Shown in pieces: positions 55,288 through 63,483 of a stretch of DNA of 64,000 nucleotides (position 1 is the stretch's first letter; every line of letters begins with the position of its first letter). The DNA is from Myxococcales bacterium (GTDB taxonomy: Bacteria; Myxococcota; Myxococcia; Myxococcales; Myxococcaceae). The notes below the pieces were generated by a model. That model saw only the letters and a list, made by a program, of their open reading frames with translations, searched no databases and was not told the origin of the DNA. Location: contig JACPVI010000044.1 of NCBI GenBank assembly GCA_016191815.1, positions 61,513-125,512 of the forward strand, in the 5' to 3' direction. Both the position numbers and the translations under genes were made by a program.

Positions 55288-55968
55288 ATGCCCTCGCGCG
55301 TGCTGCTGATCGACGACGACGCCCGGCTCGCCGAGCTGCTCTCCGACTACCTCTCGCAGAACGGAGTGCAGCTCACCGCGGCCAACGACGGCCCCCGCGG
55401 GCTGAGCGCGCTGGAGGCGGGGGCCTACGACGCGGTGCTGCTCGACGTGATGATGCCCGGGATGGACGGCCTGGAAGTCCTCCGGCGGATCCGCACCCGG
55501 AGCGACCTGCCGGTCCTCATGCTCACCGCCAAAGGGGACGAGACCGACCGGGTGGTGGGGCTGGAGATCGGCGCGGACGACTACGTTGCCAAGCCATTCA
55601 GCCCCCGGGAGCTTCTGGCCAGATTGCGCGCGGTCCTGCGCCGCTCGCGCCCGGGAGTGGTCGCCGAACGGCTTCGGGTGGGAGAGCTGGTGATCGACAT
55701 CCCCGCCCGGGAGGCGGAGGTCGGCGGCACCCGCGCCGAGCTGACCGGGATCGAGTTCGACATCCTGGTGGCCCTGGCGAGGAGGGCGGGCAGGGTGGTC
55801 CCGCGCGAGGCGCTCTTGGCCGAAGCCGGACGCGGAGACGTGGTGGTGGGCGAGCGCACGGTCGACGTGCACATCTCCCATCTGCGTTCGAAGCTCGGCG
55901 ACGACCCCCGCTCGCCTTCGCTCATCAAGACGGTTCGCGGCATCGGCTACGTGCTGGCGAAGGAGTGA
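55288..55968 (+). CDS. OmpR/CpxR-family response regulator
   Basis: The receiver domain has LLIDDD, phospho-Asp53 in LLDVMMPGMDG, Thr in LTAKG and Lys in VAKPFSPREL. The C-terminal winged helix (about 135-225) ends in IKTVRGIGYVLAKE, the usual OmpR-type end. It is likely phosphorylated by the kinase downstream, 10 bases away, and regulates transcription, perhaps of its own operon with the Spy-like gene. Confidence 0.95.
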   Translation: MPSRVLLIDDDARLAELLSDYLSQNGVQLTAANDGPRGLSALEAGAYDAVLLDVMMPGMDGLEVLRRIRTRSDLPVLMLTAKGDETDRVVGLEIGADDYVAKPFSPRELLARLRAVLRRSRPGVVAERLRVGELVIDIPAREAEVGGTRAELTGIEFDILVALARRAGRVVPREALLAEAGRGDVVVGERTVDVHISHLRSKLGDDPRSPSLIKTVRGIGYVLAKE

Positions 55969-55978
55969 CCGCGCCCGA

Positions 55979-57259
55979 ATGAGCACTCCCCGCCCCGGCC
56001 TCGGCAAGAACCCGATCGCGGCGTTCGTCCGCGCCAAGCTTCAGCGGCGGCTGTTCGTGTGGTTCGGGGCCAGCATCCTGGTCACCGCGGCGGTGGCCAC
56101 CGTCACCATGGCGGTGGTGTGGAGGATCGGGGAGCCCTGGTGGAGGCAGGACTACGATCGCGCCCGGCGCTTCATAGGAGGCCAGTTCGAGCGGGTGTGG
56201 GACTCGCCCGGCGACCGCGAAGCCCTCGCCCGGTCGATGGCCCAAGAGCTCGACCTCGGAGTCGCGCTCAGGGACGCGAGCGGAACCTCGCTGCTCGTCC
56301 TCGGCCCTGCCTGCCGGTACCACTCCATTCGCGCGCCGGTCTTGAGGGGAGCGGCGGCTTTGGGCTCGGTGGAGATCTGCCTGGACCGGCAACGGCCCTG
56401 GGCGTGGTGGAAGCACCTTTTGCCCTTGGCGGCGGCGGTGGGAGTCCTGTGGGCGGCCACCGGCCTCATCGCGCGGAGGCTGTCGCGGCCGCTCATCGAG
56501 CTCGCCCGGGTCGCCCATCAGATCGGCGGGGGAAACCTCAAGGCCCGCCTCCAATTGCCGCCCGATGCGTCCGGGGAGGTGGCCGTGGTGGGAGAGGCGG
56601 TGAACGAGATGGCGGGGCGGATCGAGAAGCAGATGGCCGACCAGCGCGAGCTGCTCGCGGCGGTCTCCCACGAGCTGCGGACGCCGCTCTCCCGGATTCG
56701 CCTGCTCACCGAGCTCGCGCGGGACAATGGGGCCACCGCGAAGACCTACGACGAGCTGGACCGGGAGGTGACCGAGATCGACTCCTTGGTGGGAGACCTC
56801 CTCGCCAACTCGCGGATCGACTTCGCCGCCCTCTCCCGCCGCGAGCTGGACGCCGCGGAAGTGGCCCGGACCGCGATCGAGCGCGCCGGCCTGGATCCGG
56901 CGCTGCTTGCCTCCGAGGCACCCTCTCCGGAGGTGAACGCCGACCCGACGCTCTTGGCGCGCGCGCTGGCCAACCTCCTGGACAACGCGCAGCGGCACGG
57001 GGGCGGGCTTTTGCGGCTGTCGGTGCGTTCGGCGGCGTCTGCCGTCTGCTTCGAGGCGGAGGACTCGGGCCCCGGGTTCCCTCCCGGCCAGGAGCCGGAG
57101 GTGTTCCAGCCGTTCCGGCGGAGCGAAGGGAAGCGGGCCGACGGCCTCGGCCTGGGGCTGGCGCTGGTCCGCCGGATCGCCGAGGCGCACGGCGGCCGGG
57201 CCTACGCCGCCAACCGGCCCGGTGGGGGAGCGAAAGTCGGCATCGAGCTTCCACGCTGA
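55979..57259 (+). CDS. EnvZ/CpxA-type sensor histidine kinase
   Basis: The 426-residue kinase has an N-terminal membrane segment (about 26-48), a ~90-residue extracytoplasmic sensor, a second membrane helix (about 145-160), HAMP, His231 in AAVSHELRTPLSR, then NLLDNAQRHGGG, EDSGPGFPPG and GLGLGLALVRRIAEAHGG. It pairs with the response regulator immediately upstream. The sensor could respond to envelope or metal stress, given the Spy-like protein upstream. No N-terminal oddity is seen. Confidence 0.95.
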   Translation: MSTPRPGLGKNPIAAFVRAKLQRRLFVWFGASILVTAAVATVTMAVVWRIGEPWWRQDYDRARRFIGGQFERVWDSPGDREALARSMAQELDLGVALRDASGTSLLVLGPACRYHSIRAPVLRGAAALGSVEICLDRQRPWAWWKHLLPLAAAVGVLWAATGLIARRLSRPLIELARVAHQIGGGNLKARLQLPPDASGEVAVVGEAVNEMAGRIEKQMADQRELLAAVSHELRTPLSRIRLLTELARDNGATAKTYDELDREVTEIDSLVGDLLANSRIDFAALSRRELDAAEVARTAIERAGLDPALLASEAPSPEVNADPTLLARALANLLDNAQRHGGGLLRLSVRSAASAVCFEAEDSGPGFPPGQEPEVFQPFRRSEGKRADGLGLGLALVRRIAEAHGGRAYAANRPGGGAKVGIELPR

Positions 57260-57586
57260 CTCGAGCCAAGCCGAGGGGTCGGGGGCGGTGCTGCACGCGG
57301 CGCTGTGACCGAGCAGGCGGGTGCCGGCTTCGGTTCCAGCTCTCCCTGGGCGTGCGGCATCGTGCCTCCGGTGGCCTGAGGGACGAGCCTCACGAGGGCA
57401 AGTCACCTACCGGACGATTGGTCGGGGCGGGAGCGAGCAATCAGGAGCCGTTTCACGGGCCGGGCGGGAGTCATTGCGGACACAAGGGTCCTGGCCTACC
57501 CCGGGGTGGGTCCGTGCCAGAGCAGCCGCGGCTGGGACTCGCCCCGGGGCGAGTTGTCGCCCGAAAGCCCCGGCTGCGAAGTGGCA
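57260..57586. other. Convergent intergenic stretch, no gene seen
   Basis: 327 bases between the kinase and the minus-strand lipoprotein. I see no convincing gene. Three GC-rich palindromes are clustered at 57498-57554 and might work as a two-way transcript end. No T-runs are present. Confidence 0.5.
57498..57554. repeat. Cluster of three GC-rich perfect palindromes
   Basis: ACCCCGGGGT (57498-57507), CAGCCGCGGCTG (57523-57534) and ACTCGCCCCGGGGCGAGT (57537-57554) are each perfectly self-complementary. They lie between two convergent genes. Possible uses are terminator-like structures or protein-binding sites. Confidence 0.5.
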
Positions 57587-58105
57587 TCAGCGCCCTGCGT
57601 CCGGCTCGTAGGAATGCTGGCGATCGAGGCCACCGGAGGCGTTGACCACGCCTCCCAGCGAGCCCGGCTCGTCCTGCAACGGCACCAGCGTCTGTACGTC
57701 GAGGTGCACCCTGCCCGGGAGCCGGAGGTCCATCGCTCCGAAATCGTTCCGGCCCTGCAGCTCGATGAGTTGCTGCGCCACCGAGGCGGCGTTGAGCTTC
57801 TGATCCGAGAAGAAGGTGCGGATCTTCACCGTGCCCTCCTCGACCGGTATGCGGTACTTCACTCCGCCCAGGGGCTTTCCGGCCTCGCAGCTCACCGAGC
57901 GGTTCCCGTGCGTCATGGTGAGCTGCCGGGTGACTCCGCGCTCCGAGGTGGTGAAGACCAGGCAGTAAGGTAGCTGTCCCCCGGCGGGGATGAGCTCGAC
58001 GGTCTGCCCGGTGAGGCGGCGCACCTCGATCCTCTGGATGGGCGGCTGCGGCTTGGGCGAGCAGGAGGCCAGCGCCGCGACTGCCAGCATGCCGAAGCCT
58101 CTCAT
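57587..58105 (-). CDS. Lipoprotein of unknown function
   Basis: The ATG at 58105 is chosen because it begins a short lipoprotein signal (MRGFGMLAVAALASC, Cys15). The mature 158 residues contain GQLPYCLVFTTSERGVTRQL and KIRTFFSDQKLNAASVAQQ, suggesting a beta-rich domain with a Cys pair; no family is recognised. The frame is open upstream, but without a signal. It lies 10 bases after the glycosyltransferase and may be co-transcribed. Confidence 0.7.
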   Translation of the reverse strand: MRGFGMLAVAALASCSPKPQPPIQRIEVRRLTGQTVELIPAGGQLPYCLVFTTSERGVTRQLTMTHGNRSVSCEAGKPLGGVKYRIPVEEGTVKIRTFFSDQKLNAASVAQQLIELQGRNDFGAMDLRLPGRVHLDVQTLVPLQDEPGSLGGVVNASGGLDRQHSYEPDAGR

Positions 58106-58115
58106 CGCTCTCCCA

Positions 58116-59933
58116 TCAAGGCCGGCGGTAGACGACGACCTGCGGCGTCTCGTCGACGTACAGCCCCGCCACCGGCCGGCGGGTCCCGAAAGCTTGCCAG
58201 ATGTTGAATTCATGCTCCTTGAATTCCTGATGGTACTGATAGGCGGCGAGCTGCGCGTCGGCGGGTCCGCCCGCGGCGACGAGGTCGCTCCGGAGCATCC
58301 CGTTGCGCTGGTAGTCGCGGAAGGAGAAGCCGTTCACCTCGTGGAGGTAGACGCGCGCGCCCATCGGGGCGTTCCGGTTGAGCCAATCCAGGACGCCGGT
58401 GACGTTGTTGGACCAGAACTGCCGCTGCATGCCGAGGCTGGCCGCTCCCGGGAGCCCGCCGGCCAGCTCGGAATAGTAGCTCGTCCCGTACGGGTGGACG
58501 CGGACGAGTGCGATCAGGGCGGGCAGCCCGAGCAGCCCCGAGAGAGCCGCGGCCGGCGCCCACCGTGGAAGCTTCTCCAGCCTGGCCCAGAGGCCGCGCA
58601 GCGACTCCGAGGCCCGCGCCACCGAATGGCCCGCGAGCAGCGAGAGGAAGGGCATCGAGGGGAACCAGTGCTTCACGCCGCCGAAGTGCGGCACCTCCGG
58701 GTGGCTGATGATGGCGATCGACACCACCGCGTTGACCACCACCAGAAGCTCCGCCCAGCCGATCGGCCGGACCCAGGCGCGCGTCCTGGGGAGAATGGCC
58801 AGCCCGCCCCGCGCCAGCACCGAGATGAAGCCGATCGCCATCGGGATGAAGAGGCTGGTGGGGACGGTGAGCGCGGTCTTCACCACCACGTATTCGAGGG
58901 GGAACGGCGGCGCGCGGAGGAGCTTGCCCAGATAGAACCAGGTGTAGTGGTGGTGGGTGGCGTGGAAGGCGAGCCAAAAGGCGGTGCGCTCCACCGGGGC
59001 GTGCCAGAGGTAGGGCCAGAACGCGTAGAAGACTGGTGGCCCGAGGGCCACCATCGCCACCAAGGGCGATGCCGCCCGGAAGGCCGCCGGGCTCGCCTTC
59101 CAGAGCTGCCGGAGGAGGACGGCCGCCACCGTGCACAGCGCGAGGTAGAGCGCGGTGTGCGGGCTGAGGAGGAGGAAGCGCTGCTGGAACTGAGTGGGCC
59201 CGAGCGCAAAGTAGAGCACTCCGTAGAGGGCGGCCACCGCGGCGAAGAGCGCCACCATCCGGTTCACCGCTGCGCGGGCGGCGGGCGATTCCCGGGATCG
59301 GAGGTAGGCGCGGTGAAGCGCGAAGGGACCGAGCACGAAGGGCAGGAAGAGCGCGTTGTGCTTCGCCGAGAGCGCCAGGCCGAACGAGAGGCCGCACCAG
59401 ATCCAGTAGCGGTGCTCCTCCTGCGCGCGGAAGAAGGTGTAGACGGTGAGCAGCCAGAGCGCCGCCACCGGCATGTCGAAGCAGGCCAGATGCGAGTTGA
59501 AGAACTGCCGCGGCACCAGGAAGAAGGACGCCGCGGCGAAGAGTCCGGCGGTCCGGCCAAACAGCCGCAAGCCCATCAGGTAGAGCAAGGGCGCGATCAG
59601 CGCCGCGATGGCGAAGGCCGGGAGCCGCAGCGCCGCCGCGGGCCGCAAAAGCCCCAGCCCCTCGTGGAAGATGAGGTACGACAGCCCGAAGAGCGATTTG
59701 AGCAGCGCCGGGTGCTCGTGGTTGAAGTCGAACGCCGCCACGATCGCCCGATCGGTGAGCGCCAAAGAGGGCTCGGAGAGGAGCGTGCGGTACCAGCGGG
59801 CGTAGGACTCTCCCGCCGCGAAGTAGACGCTCTCGTCGCGCACGAAGCCCACCGAGCTCTGTGTCGCCCAGAGCGAGAGGAAGGCGGCGGCGAACAGGCC
59901 CCAGGCAAGAGCGCGGTCGGTGCGCGGGCTCAC
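58116..59933 (-). CDS. GT39-like membrane glycosyltransferase (PMT family)
   Basis: A 605-residue protein with about 11-13 membrane helices. The first extracytoplasmic loop has RDESVYFAAGESYARWY and DFNHEHPALLKSLFG, the Asp/Glu-containing sites expected in the PMT/ArnT fold, which transfers sugars from lipid carriers to proteins or lipids. The C-terminal ~100 residues form a soluble domain. GTG start (59933) shares GTGA with the upstream gene's stop, so the two proteins are translated together and probably act together on cell-surface glycans. Confidence 0.88.
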   Translation of the reverse strand: MSPRTDRALAWGLFAAAFLSLWATQSSVGFVRDESVYFAAGESYARWYRTLLSEPSLALTDRAIVAAFDFNHEHPALLKSLFGLSYLIFHEGLGLLRPAAALRLPAFAIAALIAPLLYLMGLRLFGRTAGLFAAASFFLVPRQFFNSHLACFDMPVAALWLLTVYTFFRAQEEHRYWIWCGLSFGLALSAKHNALFLPFVLGPFALHRAYLRSRESPAARAAVNRMVALFAAVAALYGVLYFALGPTQFQQRFLLLSPHTALYLALCTVAAVLLRQLWKASPAAFRAASPLVAMVALGPPVFYAFWPYLWHAPVERTAFWLAFHATHHHYTWFYLGKLLRAPPFPLEYVVVKTALTVPTSLFIPMAIGFISVLARGGLAILPRTRAWVRPIGWAELLVVVNAVVSIAIISHPEVPHFGGVKHWFPSMPFLSLLAGHSVARASESLRGLWARLEKLPRWAPAAALSGLLGLPALIALVRVHPYGTSYYSELAGGLPGAASLGMQRQFWSNNVTGVLDWLNRNAPMGARVYLHEVNGFSFRDYQRNGMLRSDLVAAGGPADAQLAAYQYHQEFKEHEFNIWQAFGTRRPVAGLYVDETPQVVVYRRP

Positions 59934-60961
59934 GGCGACGCTCCGGGGTTGCCTTGGGCGAGCGCGGGCGGAGGGCCGTAGGAGACGAGCTCCACGCAGG
60001 TCTCCCGCGCCTCGGCGCTGTCCGACTGCACCCACAGCCGGAGGGTCGCGGTCTGGGGGAGCCCGGCGGCCGGGGCTTCGGCGTGCACCGGCTGCTCCAG
60101 CCCGACCGGCGCGGTCGCCTGGAGGAGAGTCCTTCCGGTGCTCGCATCCTCGACGCCCAGCCGGAGCGGAGTGATGTTCGGCCCCTTCCAGGATGGCCGG
60201 TCCCAGACGAGCCCGCCCTCGAGCGCGAGCTTCTCTCCCACCCGGACGCCGGGCAGCTCCACCACCGTCCGCGCGTCGCCGCCGGGCGGGCGGAGGTACA
60301 CGCAGCGGTGGGGCCGGAAGACGACCTCGTGGATCTCGGTGGCGGCGGACACTCCGTTCGGGCAGCGGTGCGAGCGGCCGTCGAAGGAACAGTCGGCCCT
60401 CCCGCCCGGGCCGTCGATGTAGACCCGCGCGGAGGCGAGGCCGCCGGCGGCGGAGAAGAGCACCGGCCGGTGGCGGTCGTTCCGGTAGAGGGTCAGCTCG
60501 ATGGTGCCGAAGCGCTTGGTTTCGCCGAGCTTGGCCCGGCCAGGGGAGAAGGCGCGCTCGAAGTCCGAGGTGGCGGCGCGCGGGAGGCGCCTCTGGGAGA
60601 TGAGCCAGATGCGCGGGTGGGCGGTGAGGGGGTCCTGTTCGGAGCCGAGGTAGCCGGCCACCTCCACGCTTTCGGGGACGAAGAGGCGGGCGCGCTCGGT
60701 CCACCACGGATGGAGGAGGACGGCGTCGCCCGGCTGCGCGGCGGAGGCGATCTCCTCGCCCGCGCGCCGGTAGTCCGCCTCGTCGGGGAGCTTGGAGGGG
60801 AGGGTGAAGTGGAAGGCGAGGGCCAATAGCCCCCCGGTTCCGAGCAGCCCCAGCTCGCCGAGCCGCAGCCCGCGGACGAGGCTCGGGGCAGGTCCTTCGA
60901 CCTGGCTCAGGGCGGGCCCTTCGGCATGGCTCGGGGCGGGCCTTTCCTCAGGACTTGGCAA
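59930..60961 (-). CDS. Membrane-anchored protein paired with the GT39 enzyme, unknown
   Basis: 343 residues. The start is uncertain: TTG 60961 is the first in-frame option, and its N-terminal ~28 residues are encoded by 24-base tandem repeats. One hydrophobic helix (about 34-52) is followed by an extracytoplasmic-looking domain with HPWWTERARLFVP and a beta-rich C-terminal half. It overlaps carG by 14 bases and shares GTGA with the GT39 gene. An accessory factor for glycan transfer is a guess from context. Confidence 0.68.
   Translation of the reverse strand: MPSPEERPAPSHAEGPALSQVEGPAPSLVRGLRLGELGLLGTGGLLALAFHFTLPSKLPDEADYRRAGEEIASAAQPGDAVLLHPWWTERARLFVPESVEVAGYLGSEQDPLTAHPRIWLISQRRLPRAATSDFERAFSPGRAKLGETKRFGTIELTLYRNDRHRPVLFSAAGGLASARVYIDGPGGRADCSFDGRSHRCPNGVSAATEIHEVVFRPHRCVYLRPPGGDARTVVELPGVRVGEKLALEGGLVWDRPSWKGPNITPLRLGVEDASTGRTLLQATAPVGLEQPVHAEAPAAGLPQTATLRLWVQSDSAEARETCVELVSYGPPPALAQGNPGASP
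60881..60952. repeat. Three 24-base tandem repeats
   Basis: Units at 60881-60904, 60905-60928 and 60929-60952 begin GCTCGGGGC or GCTCAGGGC, followed by GGGCC(T/C)TTC-type sequence. They look like a member of the widespread dispersed family with a TTCGAC..GCTCAGG core, and encode PALSQVEGP-like residues on the minus strand at the start of the GT39 partner. Confidence 0.6.
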
Positions 60962-61460
60962 GGCGGATCTTCTGGTCGCTCCGGTCGCGGCAGAACGGGC
61001 AGAAGATGGGCTCGCCCTGCGGGAAGGATGGCGTCCAGGTGGGGTACATGGCGCAGCGGGGGTCGAGGCAGTGGTGCAGCTCCCAGGTGTGGCCGAGCTG
61101 GTGGAGCGCGTGCCGGGCCACGGTCTTCATCCCCTGTTCGAGGTCCTTCACCACCGAGGTGGTGATGATGGCCTTCTCCCCGGCGTACTTCGACAGCCCG
61201 TTGGTGGGGGCGGAGCCGGAGGGGAGGGCGCGGTCTTTGAGCTTCTTGGAGGTGAGGAAGAGCACCTTGTCGTCGGCGTAGGCGTGGACCCGAGGCGCCT
61301 CTTCGAGCAGCCGGGCAGCCTCGTATGGCTCGGCGAAGCCCTCGGGGAGCCTCACGTTCGAGGAATGCTCGGTCCCCACCGCGAAGGCGGTGTAGAGGAT
61401 CTCGCAGAGCCGCTTGAGCTGCTTCTCCTCGTAGGGGTCGAAGGTGGCGATGCGGATCAA
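60948..61460 (-). CDS. carG: CarG, protease-dead archaemetzincin-like zinc protein
   Basis: Myxococcus CarG is a zinc-bound partner of CarD in control of carotenoid synthesis and development. The archaemetzincin zinc motif is present with the expected His and Cys ligands (His120, His124, His130, Cys131, Cys136, Cys154, Cys157), but the catalytic Glu is Gln121 (HQLGH) and the usual Gly is Glu127. It therefore should bind zinc without protease activity, as known for CarG. It lies 13 bases after carD on the same strand, as expected. ATG 61460. Confidence 0.85.
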   Translation of the reverse strand: MIRIATFDPYEEKQLKRLCEILYTAFAVGTEHSSNVRLPEGFAEPYEAARLLEEAPRVHAYADDKVLFLTSKKLKDRALPSGSAPTNGLSKYAGEKAIITTSVVKDLEQGMKTVARHALHQLGHTWELHHCLDPRCAMYPTWTPSFPQGEPIFCPFCRDRSDQKIRLAKS

Positions 61461-61473
61461 AGGGGGCTCCTCG

Positions 61474-62409
61474 CTACTTCTTCTTGGCCTTGGCCTTGGG
61501 TGGGCGGCCCCGCTTCTTGGGGACGTGCACCTCCACCAGGGGCTTCGCCTTGGGCGGGCGCCCGCGTTTCTTCGGCGCCGCGTGCGCCTTCTCGGCGGGC
61601 TTGGGCTTGGGTGGGCGCCCGCGCTTGCGCTTGAGCGGCGGCTTTCCCTGGGGCACCAACCCCGAACCGGTGGTCTGGGTGACGGTGACCTCCTCGTCGG
61701 AGAGGCGGGCCTTCGTGGGCGGCCCCTCCACCTTGGGGAGGGCGAGGGCCTCTTCGGTGGTCTCCTCTTCGGGGGCCTCGGGGACCTCGGCGGGGATTTC
61801 CATCTCCGGGCTCTCGAGGTCGATCATGTCCTCGCCGATGCCCATCTCCTCGTCGCCGCCGGGGGCCTTGAACTCGGCGGCGGTGCGCTTGGGGCGCTCG
61901 CGACCGACCGGGAAGAGGATGACATCCACCGAGTCCTCGGCGTCGTGCTCGGGGATGCCCAAGGCGACGGAGATCTCGCTCACCAGGAGGTGCCGGGCGT
62001 TGTCGTACAGCTCGCGCTCCTTGTTGGGGAGGGGCCTCAGCTCGGAGAGCACTTGCAGGCCCTTCACCACCTCGGCCAGGCCGAGGATGCCTCCCTGGGC
62101 CATCCGGCCGGCGTTGGTGCGGGCGCGCTGTTTCCAGTCGAGGTCGGCCTTGTCGCTGTCGGAGCGGAGGAAGGTGTAGACCTTCTCCACTTCCTGGGCG
62201 GAGGCGACCTTCCGCAGGCCGACGGACTGGACTTTGGCCTGGGGGACCATCACCACGGCGCCGTCCTCTTCGCGCTTCATGGTGAGGAAGGTGAGTTTTT
62301 GGCCGGCGACTTCCTTGGCCTCCACGCCAAAGACGCGGCAGACGCCTTGGTTGGGGTAGACGACGCGGTCGCCGACGGCGAATGGAATCTGCGGGGAGGG
62401 TGCGGACAT
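61474..62409 (-). CDS. carD: CarD, HMGA-like global transcription regulator
   Basis: The N-terminal ~160 residues form the CdnL/CarD domain that binds RNA polymerase beta (VGDRVVYPNQGVCRVFG, FLTMKREEDGAVVMVP). An acidic region (about 185-245) follows, then a basic tail (260-311) with three AT-hooks, RGRPP cores at 263-267, 282-286 and 300-304. This full layout is typical of myxobacterial CarD, which acts with CarG at light- and starvation-regulated promoters. ATG 62409 (MSAPSPQIPF) is chosen over an upstream in-frame codon. A palindrome lies just before the start. Confidence 0.95.
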   Translation of the reverse strand: MSAPSPQIPFAVGDRVVYPNQGVCRVFGVEAKEVAGQKLTFLTMKREEDGAVVMVPQAKVQSVGLRKVASAQEVEKVYTFLRSDSDKADLDWKQRARTNAGRMAQGGILGLAEVVKGLQVLSELRPLPNKERELYDNARHLLVSEISVALGIPEHDAEDSVDVILFPVGRERPKRTAAEFKAPGGDEEMGIGEDMIDLESPEMEIPAEVPEAPEEETTEEALALPKVEGPPTKARLSDEEVTVTQTTGSGLVPQGKPPLKRKRGRPPKPKPAEKAHAAPKKRGRPPKAKPLVEVHVPKKRGRPPKAKAKKK

Positions 62410-62429
62410 GTCCCCTCGGGCCGAGTGGA

Positions 62430-62441
62430 ACGACGCGTCGT
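62430..62441. promoter_or_regulatory. 12-bp palindrome upstream of carD
   Basis: ACGACGCGTCGT is perfectly self-complementary and lies 20 bases before the carD start codon. It could be an operator, perhaps used in carD autoregulation. Purely positional inference. Confidence 0.35.
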
Positions 62442-62481
62442 AGCAACAATCCCCGCGCTTCGCCACGGAGATGTGGCAGTC

Positions 62482-62505
62482 CCCTCTCTTGCGAGCGGGA
62501 GAGGG
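62482..62505. terminator. Hairpin from a dispersed repeat, abutting a stop codon
   Basis: CCCTCTC (62482-62488) pairs with GAGAGGG (62499-62505) around a 10-base loop. The next three bases (62506-62508) are the TGA of the minus-strand small secreted gene. The sequence continues as TCAGGGTGAGGGCAC, matching a widespread CCCTCACCCTGA-type repeat. The hairpin may end the transcript but lacks a T-run. Confidence 0.5.
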
Positions 62506-62700
62506 TCAGGGTGAGGGCACTTGCGCCCGCCGGGCGATGGTGGCAGCGAGCACCTGATGGAGCCGGCTGTCGATGCGGGCGCGGACGGCGGCCTCGTCGG
62601 CGGTGGGCGGCCCATCCGGTTCGGCGGAGACCTGGGAGGAGACGGCCAAGGTCCCCAAAAGGGCCAGCGACACCGCCACGACTGCGAGCAGCTTCTTCAT
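62506..62700 (-). CDS. Small secreted protein, unknown
   Basis: A 64-residue product from ATG 62700. It starts with a clear signal peptide (MKKLLAVVAVSLALLGTLA, cleavage near VSA at about residue 26), then a ~38-residue helical mature part. The last residues, VPSP, and the TGA are encoded by the dispersed repeat, so the original C-terminus may have been altered by its insertion. Function unknown. Confidence 0.6.
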   Translation of the reverse strand: MKKLLAVVAVSLALLGTLAVSSQVSAEPDGPPTADEAAVRARIDSRLHQVLAATIARRAQVPSP

Positions 62701-62919
62701 GGGCTCTCCAGGCTCCGGGCGCTCGTGCGATGGCTTGGCGCCCTTGTCGGAGAGGGTAGGAGAGTTCGGGAGGGGATCAACTTTTTGGCTACATGGAGCG
62801 ACGGGGCTGTGGCGAGGCGGCGGGTGGTGCTACCCGTCTGCGCTCAGGAAGCGGAGCACCGCCTCGAGGAAGCTGCGAAGGCGCTCCAGGTTCTGGTGGC
62901 GTCGCGTGCCTGTGAAGCC

Positions 62920-63483
62920 TTACGGACTGCCGGGAGGCGGACGCTTCTTGCCTTTGGAGGGGAGGACGCTCCGGAAGCCGGCGAGGAGGTGGGGTTCATG
63001 GGCGAACTCCAGCTCTGCGGCGGCGAGGGCGTGATCGATCCGTTCGGTGAGGTCGCGGGCGAGGATGCCGGCAGCGGAGGTCTCGGTGGGATGCTCGGAG
63101 GCGCCGTGGAGCGCGGCGTCCACCGATGAGAGGGCCTGGCCCAACGAGGCTCCGCTCTTGGGAGTGCCAATGCCGAAGGTGCGCTGCACGTCCTTCCGGG
63201 AGGGGAAGCGGCGGCGCACGGCTTCGCGCACGGCTCCCGCCTGCCTCACCGCCCGCGCGATTGTGTCGGCCAGGGCGGCGGTGCTGCCCTTCTGCGCGCC
63301 GAGCCGGACGGGCTGACCTGCGGCGGCGGCCTGGGCAAGCTGGATGGCGTCCGCGAAGCCCTGCAGGAAGCTCGAATCGACGCCGCGATCCTGGAGCCTC
63401 GCGGCGTGTCGCTTCGTCTCGGACAGGATGCCATTCGCGGTTGCGATGGCGTCGGTGAGGCTCCACCGGGTGTGGTTGCTCAT
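62920..63483 (-). CDS. Unknown helical protein
   Basis: The ATG at 63483 is selected by a GGGAGGG-type ribosome-binding site just before it, although the frame opens at 63537. The 187-residue protein is predicted helical with long amphipathic stretches, Ala-, Arg- and Ser-rich, and a basic C-terminal tail ending GKKRPPPG. No signal peptide and no recognised family. It is the last gene that can be supported with moderate confidence before the right edge. Confidence 0.6.
   Translation of the reverse strand: MSNHTRWSLTDAIATANGILSETKRHAARLQDRGVDSSFLQGFADAIQLAQAAAAGQPVRLGAQKGSTAALADTIARAVRQAGAVREAVRRRFPSRKDVQRTFGIGTPKSGASLGQALSSVDAALHGASEHPTETSAAGILARDLTERIDHALAAAELEFAHEPHLLAGFRSVLPSKGKKRPPPGSP

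Noticed and set aside
57260..57586. Possible riboswitch in the convergent gap
   Set aside because: I looked for conserved cobalamin and similar boxes and found none; only palindromes are seen.
62822..62919. Short minus-strand helical peptide frame with HQNLERLRSFLEAVL
   Set aside because: There is no start codon after the preceding stop; it may be a remnant, but this cannot be supported.
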